Positions 7,234 through 14,357 of a stretch of DNA of 29,672 nucleotides are shown one piece after another. The stretch spans positions 1-29,672 of IMG/VR virus record IMGVR_UViG_3300025647_000182. One strand, 5' to 3'. The DNA comes from a virus. The notes beneath the pieces are model-generated. The model was given only the letters and a program-made list of their open reading frames with translations, did not search any database and was not told the DNA's origin. Position numbers and translations under genes: made by a program. The first letter of the stretch is position 1. Every line of letters starts with the position of its first letter.

Positions 7234-9026
7234 TATTCTAATCCACTAACGTTCCCGTTCTTGACTACTTCTATTTTTGCGAGTAAGGGATGTGCCCATC
7301 CGTGTGAGACAATATAAGTATTCAGGTCTTCACCCAAAAGTACCTCTACCATCTTTTCGCGACCTGCATCATCCAACACGTTAATAACTTCATCTAGAAA
7401 TAATACATTGATTTTAGACTTCGAAATACTACTCATTAACTTGCGAATTGCGATAAGTGTAGCAGTATTAACCCTTGCCAATTCTCCAGAAGAAAGAGCT
7501 AGAATATCTACTATATTACCGTTATCCGTTATTTGTACATTTAACTTATCGTTTGAAACTACAAACTCTAGTGTAAATCTACCATCAGAAAGCTCTCCAA
7601 GATATTCATTGGTGAGTTCTTCCAATTCTTTTACTAAGTTTTCAATCTTGTATGCAAGCAACCCATTTGTACTAAAGGCTTTCTTCAACACTTCAAGATT
7701 ATTATCTAATTTCAAGCAATCATCTAACTCTGCTTGACACGCATTTAATTGAGAAACAAACTCATCTGTCTGCTCCTGAATTACTTGTATTCGAGTATTT
7801 CTCTTTGTTCTTAGCTCATTTTCCTTTGAGAGTTTCGATACAGTGTCTTTTGAGTCTTGTAATGCCTTCTGTAAGCTAGAAATCCTACTATCAAGCTGTC
7901 CTTTGTCCACTGGCTCACTCTGTAAAGTGTGGTCAATAGACCTATACAAGTCTTCCCAATCCTTTTTAGCTTTTGAGTTAGCTGTATATACACTGTTGTT
8001 TTCTTTAATTCGTTCAATTTCATTCATTAACTCCTTCATTTTGTTGGTAGCAGAGACATTCTTCTCTACTTCCGCACCCATGAGACTCTGTTTAAACGAA
8101 TTATCCACTGATTGTTCACAAGTAGGGCAAGTATCCCCCAATCCTTCTAGCTTATGTAAAAGTCGTTGAGCACCCGCAGCGATTGCGTTTAAACTACCTA
8201 CTTCAGATTGTAAATTATCGTAGCTTTGTAACTGTTTAACACTTGACCCATTTATTGATGCAATATCAATAGTGCTCATAATGCTTTTATATTGATTATT
8301 TTTACTAATTTTTTTATTTTTTTCGGAAATATTTTGAAGTTCTATCGTTAATGAAGCCAGTTCTTTCTCATCTTTAGATGTATCAATATCAAAATTTAAC
8401 AGCTCTACTATACTGGTATCACTTAATTTATTGTCTTCAAGCCATTTTTCTACGGTTGATAACTTAGAAGTTATGCGTGCAATAGCAATACCGGACTGTT
8501 TTGATGCCTCCTTAAATATATCGAATAACTCTACATAATGCTCTAGGTGCAACAAATCTATTAGAAACTTTTTTCTATTTGAATCAGTAGCAGTAAGAAA
8601 CTGTAGGCTTGCATTTGTATTTTGGTATACTAGCTGAGAAAACGTTTTGAAATCAATACCTATGATATCTTGTATAGATTTATAAGTATTTGTAGCCGTA
8701 TGACTAGAGATATCTTCTCCATCTTTTTCTAATTTAACCCTGATGGTAGAGCCTCTATTTACAGTTATTTCATAGTCTTCGTCATCTTTGCTAAAGGAAA
8801 GGTAAATACTATAGCCATTATTAATATAACGATTTGGAATATCCGCTTTCTTAATGCCTTTTGAATTTTTATTGTACAGAACCTCTTCAATAATTAACGG
8901 TATGGAAGACTTTCCCATACCATTAGTGCCAATAATTTGTGTTACTATGTTCTCATCTAGCTGTAGCTCATTGCCAGAGCCGTAACTAAAGCAATTATCC
9001 CATTTCAGCTTTTGAAGCGTAATCAT
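7233..9026 (-). CDS. sbcC: SbcC/Rad50-like recombination ATPase (T4 gp46 type)
   Basis: A 597-residue SMC-like ATPase. Walker A is GTNGMGKS (33-40). Two coiled-coil arms flank a zinc hook CPTC (300-303). The signature is LSSGE (511-515), Walker B is VLFLDE (541-546), and an H-loop (SHGW, H575) follows. With SbcD it forms the complex that processes double-strand ends for phage recombination-dependent replication. It starts 3 bases after the sbcD stop. Its first ten codons lie in a 30 base duplication of the sbcD 3' end read in another frame (see findings). It is close in length to T4 gp46. Confidence 0.95.
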   Translation of the reverse strand: MITLQKLKWDNCFSYGSGNELQLDENIVTQIIGTNGMGKSSIPLIIEEVLYNKNSKGIKKADIPNRYINNGYSIYLSFSKDDEDYEITVNRGSTIRVKLEKDGEDISSHTATNTYKSIQDIIGIDFKTFSQLVYQNTNASLQFLTATDSNRKKFLIDLLHLEHYVELFDIFKEASKQSGIAIARITSKLSTVEKWLEDNKLSDTSIVELLNFDIDTSKDEKELASLTIELQNISEKNKKISKNNQYKSIMSTIDIASINGSSVKQLQSYDNLQSEVGSLNAIAAGAQRLLHKLEGLGDTCPTCEQSVDNSFKQSLMGAEVEKNVSATNKMKELMNEIERIKENNSVYTANSKAKKDWEDLYRSIDHTLQSEPVDKGQLDSRISSLQKALQDSKDTVSKLSKENELRTKRNTRIQVIQEQTDEFVSQLNACQAELDDCLKLDNNLEVLKKAFSTNGLLAYKIENLVKELEELTNEYLGELSDGRFTLEFVVSNDKLNVQITDNGNIVDILALSSGELARVNTATLIAIRKLMSSISKSKINVLFLDEVINVLDDAGREKMVEVLLGEDLNTYIVSHGWAHPLLAKIEVVKNGNVSGLE

Positions 9027-9059
9027 AAGTTATCCCATTTCAGCTTTTGAAGCATAATC
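8995..9059. repeat. 30 bp tandem duplication at sbcD/sbcC junction
   Basis: Positions 8995-9024 and 9030-9059 differ at one base (9019 versus 9054) and are separated by 5 bases. On the coding strand the first copy encodes the last nine residues and stop of SbcD (DYASKAEMG). The second copy, in a different frame, encodes residues 2-10 of SbcC (ITLQKLKWD). Confidence 0.95.
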
Positions 9060-9989
9060 GCTGTAAGTTGCTAGAATGTCTGGTATTTTATTTTCTGATA
9101 TTTCTAATATGTAGCTTAGGTACTCTATCAGCTCCTCTTCTACAGTCATATCTTTACTAATAATGAGACTTGCTTCTGATTTTCGAACTACTACTTTCTT
9201 GTCGAGTAGCTCTGAATTCTTAATGCCTGCTAAGTCTTGAATATCGCCTTCTATTTCATAGATAGTATGATTATAGTCTGTCGGTACCATATCCTGTTGA
9301 TTACTTACTGTCTTACGAATCAGTTGTGGAAGGTTGAAAGATTCCCAGAACCAAGTCCAGTCGTACTCATTAATGAGAATATAACCTGTTTTTACTTCTT
9401 TTCTATGAAAAGATGTAGTCATAGGGCTGCCTGGGTACACTATATTACGCTGACAATTGCTGTGTGAATGTAAATCTCCAGCAAAAACTACAGGGAAATC
9501 TAAAAACCTGTCTAAATCAATCTCGGGCTTTACATGTGGAGGTATCTCTCCTCTCACATGTGTAAATAGTGCTTTGCTCTTATCAAAGTGCTCCACACTA
9601 TCTTTTCTATGTAAATCTGCGTATGGCAGTATACCGAAGCCTAAGTCACTATCAATATAAGAAATATCGACAATGTGTATCAAGGGATTGATGTCTCTTG
9701 ATACTTGCTTTAAGTTAGTAAAGAAGGTTTTATGTTTCCTAGTAGCTTCATGATTCCCGTCGTAAATAATGGTTGGAATCTTTACCTCTCTAATAAAAGA
9801 GAAGTAAAGCTCCAATTCTTCCATATTCGGCAGCCTATCAAATAAATCGCCTCCTATAATGTGCATATTGCACTCTTTCTCTAAATCATAGATTTGTTGA
9901 AAGAATAGGTTATAGCGATTTAACGCCCATGCTACTGGAACATTCTTCTGCCCCAGCTTTATGTGCCAATCTGCCGTGAATAAAATCAT
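9030..9989 (-). CDS. sbcD: SbcD/Mre11-like nuclease (T4 gp47 type)
   Basis: A 319-residue calcineurin-like phosphoesterase. Metal-binding motifs are in order: D7-W-H9 (FTADWHIKLGQ), D48 (IIGGDLFDR), N79-H80 (YDGNHE), and a later FAGDLHSHS followed by YPGSP. This is the Mre11/SbcD nuclease core. It pairs with the downstream sbcC, as T4 gp47 does with gp46. The ATG overlaps the stop of the SSB-like gene by 4 bases (9986-9989). The extreme C-terminus (DYASKAEMG) comes from a sequence duplicated into the start of sbcC, so it may not be part of the original fold. Confidence 0.94.
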   Translation of the reverse strand: MILFTADWHIKLGQKNVPVAWALNRYNLFFQQIYDLEKECNMHIIGGDLFDRLPNMEELELYFSFIREVKIPTIIYDGNHEATRKHKTFFTNLKQVSRDINPLIHIVDISYIDSDLGFGILPYADLHRKDSVEHFDKSKALFTHVRGEIPPHVKPEIDLDRFLDFPVVFAGDLHSHSNCQRNIVYPGSPMTTSFHRKEVKTGYILINEYDWTWFWESFNLPQLIRKTVSNQQDMVPTDYNHTIYEIEGDIQDLAGIKNSELLDKKVVVRKSEASLIISKDMTVEEELIEYLSYILEISENKIPDILATYSDYASKAEMG

Positions 9990-10621
9990 CCTACTTTAAA
10001 CTCTTCTTCAAGCATTTCGTCGTCGTTATCTTTGCTACCTGTTCGCAGTCGGTCCAAAAGCTCTTTCTGAGCGTCTGGAGTTGGGCGAGGCATAACATCG
10101 TCCATAGACTTCAGCTCTGCAATCGTGCTAAGCTCTTCGGCACTCAAAGCGCGATTTTTACACTTGAGTACTTGCAACTGGTATTCTACATTGTAAGGAA
10201 GTGGCCCTGTCTTTACTCGCTTGAAACAAATGTCCCAGCCATTCTCAATATCAGTAGGGTCTCCAAGACCATCTTGTGCAGTCTGCACAATTTGTTCCCA
10301 CAGTTTCTTCTTCAGATTTACAACTTTCAACTTACCATCATTTGGGTCAATACACTGTGTAGCGTAAGACCAGCCACATTTCAGGTCGGGGTAGTACTCA
10401 CGAACCCAATCTTTTTCGGAGTTATTAAAACGTTCTGCGTTCCTGTCAAAAGACAGACATTCTAGTGGGAGGTTTTTGCCGTTCTCGCCTTCAATCCAAT
10501 AAACGTATCGAGCGAGAATATCGCCTACGATTCGCATTTTGTTTTCGCCATCTTTGAAGGCGAAACTGTCCATGCTTGATTTCTGTGCGGAGCCTTTTTG
10601 CTTATTAAATGATATAGCCAT
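9986..10621 (-). CDS. Single-stranded DNA-binding protein (gp32-like, probable)
   Basis: 211 residues with a Ser/Lys/Gln-rich N-terminus, a central aromatic- and Cys-containing core (LARYVYWIEG, YYPDLKCGWSYATQCID, NVEYQLQVLKCKNRALS) and an acidic C-terminal tail (KDNDDEMLEEEF). An aromatic OB-like core with an acidic tail is typical of phage SSBs, where the tail contacts other replication proteins. Its position directly before sbcD in a replication operon supports this. No zinc finger like that of T4 gp32 is seen. The ATG overlaps the upstream stop by 1 base (TAATG). I am fairly, not fully, sure. Confidence 0.7.
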   Translation of the reverse strand: MAISFNKQKGSAQKSSMDSFAFKDGENKMRIVGDILARYVYWIEGENGKNLPLECLSFDRNAERFNNSEKDWVREYYPDLKCGWSYATQCIDPNDGKLKVVNLKKKLWEQIVQTAQDGLGDPTDIENGWDICFKRVKTGPLPYNVEYQLQVLKCKNRALSAEELSTIAELKSMDDVMPRPTPDAQKELLDRLRTGSKDNDDEMLEEEFKVG

Positions 10622-11022
10622 TAGTGTATATTCCTTTTAGTGACTTCTTCGTATAAGAAATGAACGGAATGCTCATCCATACTCAATAGTCTATTATTGT
10701 TTATAAACTCTAAACTTACCGGGACGTGCAATAAATCTAGTGTTACTTTACGAGAGACAAAGTATTCTGCTAAACTTCTTAATGAAGCAAGAGCATAGTA
10801 TTCAGCAGTCTCACGGTGCGAATACTTATATGACTCATACAGCAGCACATCTGGGTGTACCAAAAAGCTACCGCCTGAGAAATTCTTAGTAGAAAGGTTA
10901 TAAATTGGGTCGTATGTATTTTTAGGCATACGCTTGGTTATAAGCATTTCCATTATACGATTACACAAAGCAACACTTCCATTTGCTTCATTATAAACCT
11001 TCTGCCAGTCATATAAGAACAA
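10621..11022 (-). CDS. Conserved phage replication-region protein, unknown function
   Basis: A frame open from 11052 would start at TTG inside the -35 box of a promoter, so I prefer the TTG at 11020-11022. That TTG has AGGAG exactly 7 bases upstream and begins LFLYDWQKVYNEANG, 133 residues. Visible segments are LYDWQKVYNEANGS, KNTYDPIYNLSTKNFSGGSFLVHPDVLLYESYKYS and ETAEYYALASLRSLAEY; these look like a conserved helical protein of marine phages. It has no known catalytic motif. A role near SSB, such as a loader or mediator, is suggested only by position between the SF2 helicase and SSB-like genes. Confidence 0.7.
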   Translation of the reverse strand: MFLYDWQKVYNEANGSVALCNRIMEMLITKRMPKNTYDPIYNLSTKNFSGGSFLVHPDVLLYESYKYSHRETAEYYALASLRSLAEYFVSRKVTLDLLHVPVSLEFINNNRLLSMDEHSVHFLYEEVTKRNIH

Positions 11023-11023
11023 T

Positions 11024-11052
11024 ATTATACTCCTATTTAGGGTAATTGTCAA
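11024..11052 (-). promoter_or_regulatory. Sigma70 promoter P1
   Basis: -35 TTGACA (11052-11047), 17 base spacer, -10 TATAAT (11029-11024), with AAAAATAATTC upstream. It should drive the SSB-like/sbcDC/FEN/nrd operon. The -10 overlaps the ribosome binding site of the gene at 10621-11022, so that gene is probably translated from read-through mRNA. Confidence 0.85.
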
Positions 11053-11062
11053 GAATTATTTT

Positions 11063-12364
11063 TCAAAGGTACTTCATGTGGTAGCCTTCTTTTAAGTAGT
11101 ATCCTACTCTATTTGAAGCCTGTTTCTGAGCAGTTTTCCCTCTTAAATGTATATCTACTATAACAGGGTCTACCTTACCCTCTCGTTTACGTATTACACG
11201 ACCTATTAGCTGTGTTAATAAAGGTTCATTATTAACAGGTGTTGCTAAAATTAGGCAGCTTAGTGTATCTACAGAAATACCCTCTGAAAAAATTGCTTGC
11301 GTACCGTATAATACATTCTTAGTGCCAGTTAACATCTCTTGTACTAGCTTTTCTCTATTCTCATGTGAAACCTCACCCGTAACACAAACTGCGTTGTCCC
11401 CAGTCAGCTCGGCGCAAGCTCTTAGAAGTGCAACTCGGTCGCTTACAACTAAGACTTTATGCCCTTTTGCGGCGTAGGCCGCCGCCAGCATTGCTATTGT
11501 GTGGCGATATTCTTCATTGTTGGATAAGTTAGTTACTCTATTTGCCCACGGGATGCTTGCTCCATCCATAAACCTTATTTCTGAGTGTACCAAATGAATA
11601 CTAGGAATCATGTAGTTTTCTTTAGGTGGCTTGAATATTTTACTCCCAAAGAAGTCTCTAAATACTACATGCTTTCCATCCTTTCTTTCAACAGTACCAG
11701 ATAGCCCTATCTTATACCTACAATAGTTTGTATCTATAATTTTAGAAAAGGTAGGGCTGCTCACATGGTGCATTTCATCAAGTATAATAGTCCCAAACTC
11801 TTTTTTGATTTTAGGAATGTTTCGGTATAAACTCTGAGTATTACCAATTACAATCTTACTATCCATCTCAAATCTACCACTACCTATTATGCCAGGTGTA
11901 AACCCATAAACTTTTTCAACTTCTTTTGCCCATTGATTTCTCAAAGGTACAGTGTGTGTTACTATAAGCGTCTTCTGCCCTAACTTACCGGCTATGGCAA
12001 GACCCGTGAAGGTCTTGCCCCAGCTTACCCAGGCATTGATTATAGCGTTGTCTTCAATTTCATCATAGACTTTTTGTTGACTGTCTCTTAGAGGAAATTT
12101 AAACGTAGGAAAGTCTACAGGCTTTAAAAGCCGATTATCAATTATTCTATAGTTTGTAGGTATTAGGTCAATACGACCTACAGGTATAGACACCACACCT
12201 TCTCTAATTAGCCCCATAGTTTTAATAACTTGGGGCGGGTCTAGTTCATTATATGATGGAATTGTATATGTTAGTTCCTTATCCAGCTCTAATTGCTGCT
12301 GAGGAGAGCAACTCATATAAATTCTATTGCTGATAACTGCTTTTGGCGTAACTGTTTGGGTCAT
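11063..12364 (-). CDS. SF2 DNA helicase (UvsW-like)
   Basis: A 433-residue superfamily 2 helicase. Motif I is VSWGKTF (113-119, with S-W-G-K-T instead of the usual G-x-G-K-T), motif II DEMH (196-199), motif III LSGT (221-224), and motif VI QLIGRVIRK (about 386-394). The DEMH box, the SGTVERKDG segment and the size fit phage UvsW/ResIII-type helicases that handle branched DNA in recombination-dependent replication. It overlaps phoH by 4 bases (ATGA). The next promoter, P1, begins right after its stop. Confidence 0.9.
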   Translation of the reverse strand: MTQTVTPKAVISNRIYMSCSPQQQLELDKELTYTIPSYNELDPPQVIKTMGLIREGVVSIPVGRIDLIPTNYRIIDNRLLKPVDFPTFKFPLRDSQQKVYDEIEDNAIINAWVSWGKTFTGLAIAGKLGQKTLIVTHTVPLRNQWAKEVEKVYGFTPGIIGSGRFEMDSKIVIGNTQSLYRNIPKIKKEFGTIILDEMHHVSSPTFSKIIDTNYCRYKIGLSGTVERKDGKHVVFRDFFGSKIFKPPKENYMIPSIHLVHSEIRFMDGASIPWANRVTNLSNNEEYRHTIAMLAAAYAAKGHKVLVVSDRVALLRACAELTGDNAVCVTGEVSHENREKLVQEMLTGTKNVLYGTQAIFSEGISVDTLSCLILATPVNNEPLLTQLIGRVIRKREGKVDPVIVDIHLRGKTAQKQASNRVGYYLKEGYHMKYL

Positions 12365-13026
12365 AATCCTAAGTCATTTTTGGCTATAATGTAATTTTTA
12401 ACGAAGCTACTACGAACAATATCTTCTACCCCAAACTCAATAAAGTCAAACTCTTCCATGCGCTTTAGAATACCAAGAAAGTCTAGCATTCCACTTTGCC
12501 CACTTTTCAAGTCTGCTTGCCTAAAGTCTCCACAAAATATAACTCTACACCTTTCACCCATACGAGTGATAATAGAATCTAATTCATGAAAAGACATGTT
12601 TTGACACTCATCAATAATAATTACTGCATCTCGTAGTGTAATACCACGAATGAATGAAGTTGTCATAAAATCAACAATATTCTTCTGTTTAAGTATTTGA
12701 TATGCGTCACCTCGCCCAAAAAGGTCAATACAAATATCCTTATAAGGCTCTTCATAAACAGAAGACTTCTCTTTCTCATTGCCGGGCAGAAAGCCTATAT
12801 CTCGTGTTGGCACAGCACTACGAATAATTACTAATCGTTTGTACTGATGTTTTAGCATATCATCGAATGCTAGATAACAAGATATAAAAGTTTTACCAGT
12901 TCCTGCTAGGCCATGCAATACTAAGTTTTTATTTGATTCAAAAACTTCTAATTGATTCCGAGTAAGTGGTTCGATTTCTCTAAGGTCTAAGCTAGCTCCT
13001 GCTATTGTACGATTTTTTTTAGCCAT
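12361..13026 (-). CDS. phoH: PhoH-like ATPase
   Basis: 221 residues, one P-loop domain. It opens ASLDLREIEPLTRNQ; Walker A is GLAGTGKT (39-46); IRSAVPTRDIGFLPG follows; Walker B is VIIIDECQN (135-143); and CGDFRQADL follows, all hallmarks of PhoH. PhoH is common in marine phages and its role there is not settled; RNA-associated helicase/ATPase activity is suspected in the wider family. It overlaps the SF2 helicase by 4 bases, so the two are made together. The start ATG at 13024-13026 has AGGA a few bases upstream. Confidence 0.93.
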   Translation of the reverse strand: MAKKNRTIAGASLDLREIEPLTRNQLEVFESNKNLVLHGLAGTGKTFISCYLAFDDMLKHQYKRLVIIRSAVPTRDIGFLPGNEKEKSSVYEEPYKDICIDLFGRGDAYQILKQKNIVDFMTTSFIRGITLRDAVIIIDECQNMSFHELDSIITRMGERCRVIFCGDFRQADLKSGQSGMLDFLGILKRMEEFDFIEFGVEDIVRSSFVKNYIIAKNDLGL

Positions 13027-13032
13027 AAGTTC

Positions 13033-13479
13033 CTACACTTTTCTATGAGTGTCTTTGAGTTTCTTGTCAGAATACTCATATAGCATCCATGGAAACCCAT
13101 TTAGATGCAAGATGCCTGCCCAATTCATTCCTTGCTCAGGAGGCCGTGGTATGGTAAAAGGGCTTTTACTCTCTTTTACCCATAAAAGTGACGCTACATC
13201 CTTTTGTGTCACTTTTTTAATTTTTAGATAAATCAACTTTAGCATTCGTGTTTTTTCGTAGATAAAAGGCATACCATTACTATCTATAAAGTATTTTGTA
13301 GATTGCTTTAATATGCCATTATGCGTAAACACAGCCTTACTTAGTTTATATTGAGTTCTATGAGGGCTCTGTGCCCTCCGAATACCTAAAGTAGCTCCTG
13401 GCATATTCTTATCATCTACTAACGCACTATCTACAAATAATAAGCCGTCAGCAAGCATCCAGTTATCTGAGTATAACAA
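13033..13479 (-). CDS. Conserved phage protein, unknown; start codon probably non-standard
   Basis: About 148 residues from the first TTG (13477-13479). It contains LADGLLFVDSALVDDKNMPGATLGIRR, TKYFIDSNGMPFIYEKT, PFTIPRPPEQ and LHLNGFPWMLYEYS. The pattern looks like a conserved soluble protein, but I cannot name a function. The frame is open further upstream and encodes TYKTVSSVKFPVYLLYSD before this TTG, which looks like genuine protein. No ATG, GTG or TTG lies there. ATA at 13525-13527 (after AGGAAG, 9 bases) or ATT at 13519-13521 may be the real start. The purM stop lies immediately upstream, so re-initiation is likely. Confidence 0.7.
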   Translation of the reverse strand: MLYSDNWMLADGLLFVDSALVDDKNMPGATLGIRRAQSPHRTQYKLSKAVFTHNGILKQSTKYFIDSNGMPFIYEKTRMLKLIYLKIKKVTQKDVASLLWVKESKSPFTIPRPPEQGMNWAGILHLNGFPWMLYEYSDKKLKDTHRKV

Positions 13480-13523
13480 ATATACTGGAAATTTTACTGA
13501 GCTTACTGTTTTATACGTAATTA

Positions 13524-14357
13524 CTATGGTACTATTCTTCCTATTACTTTAGCGTCTGGTATATCTAGCACATCTGGGTCATTTACCACTAATAACATTC
13601 CCCATCCACAATTAAACGTATTTTCCATCTGCTCTGTAGTCATTCCTACTAATTGCTTGATGTTTTTCCAATAAGGATTAAGTGTAAGGTCTATAGTGTA
13701 GTTAAAGCCGTTGAGCACCCGTGGCAAGTTTCCATGAATACCTCCTCCAGTTATATGAGCACATGCTTTAATATGTTCTAGATTATCCATAATCTCATTA
13801 GTATATATTCTAGTAGGGGTAAGAAAATCTTCCGTCCATTCTTTTACATTTACCCTGATAGTGGTAAACCCATTACTATGTATTCCACTACTAGGAATCC
13901 CTACTATATAGTCCCCTATATCTATGAAAGGTGAAGGAAGCCTTCGTTCTACTACCCCCATAATGAAACCAGCTAAATCAAACCAAGTCTTTCTAAAAAA
14001 CATTGGATTTAACTGAGCAGTTTCTCCACCCACTAACTTACACCCAGCCAACTCACAGCCTTTTATAATACCATGTAGAATCTCTTTACTTTTATCCATG
14101 TCCAGAGAACCTGTAGCATAATAGTCTAAAAAGCTATGGGGTCGGGCGCCTACACATAATATATCATTAGCGCACATTGCTACTAAGTCAATACCTACTG
14201 TATCAAACTTATTAAAGTGCTCAGCAATTAATAGCTTAGTACCAACTCCATCTGTAGATAAGGCTATATCTTTGCAAGAGCCTACATTAATTATTGCACC
14301 ATAACCAGATAATCCTAGATATTCTGATAATTCATTGGCTTTTGTTTGGTCAACCAT
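13524..14357 (-). CDS. purM: AIR synthetase (phosphoribosylformylglycinamidine cyclo-ligase), short form
   Basis: Purine synthesis step converting FGAM to AIR with ATP. PurM motifs are visible: STDGVGTKLL (34-43), GIDLVAMCANDILCVGA (55-71), FLDYYATG, GGETAQ, IPSSGIHSNG, HITGGGIHGNLPRVL and FNCGWGM. I start at ATG 14355-14357 (277 residues), overlapping the polymerase 3' end by 8 bases; the longer frame to 14408 has no upstream support. Bacterial PurM is ~345 residues. The N-terminal segment with the family's conserved YKDAGVDI-like residues is absent, so activity is uncertain. This is a metabolic gene carried within a replication operon. Confidence 0.92.
   Translation of the reverse strand: MVDQTKANELSEYLGLSGYGAIINVGSCKDIALSTDGVGTKLLIAEHFNKFDTVGIDLVAMCANDILCVGARPHSFLDYYATGSLDMDKSKEILHGIIKGCELAGCKLVGGETAQLNPMFFRKTWFDLAGFIMGVVERRLPSPFIDIGDYIVGIPSSGIHSNGFTTIRVNVKEWTEDFLTPTRIYTNEIMDNLEHIKACAHITGGGIHGNLPRVLNGFNYTIDLTLNPYWKNIKQLVGMTTEQMENTFNCGWGMLLVVNDPDVLDIPDAKVIGRIVP

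Noticed and set aside
13154-13216. Cluster of dyads (GTAAAAG/CTTTTAC and AAAAGTGAC/GTCACTTTT followed by T) that looks like a plus-strand terminator
   Set aside because: It lies within the coding sequence of a minus-strand gene, with no plus-strand transcription unit reading into it; A/T-rich dyads can arise by chance.
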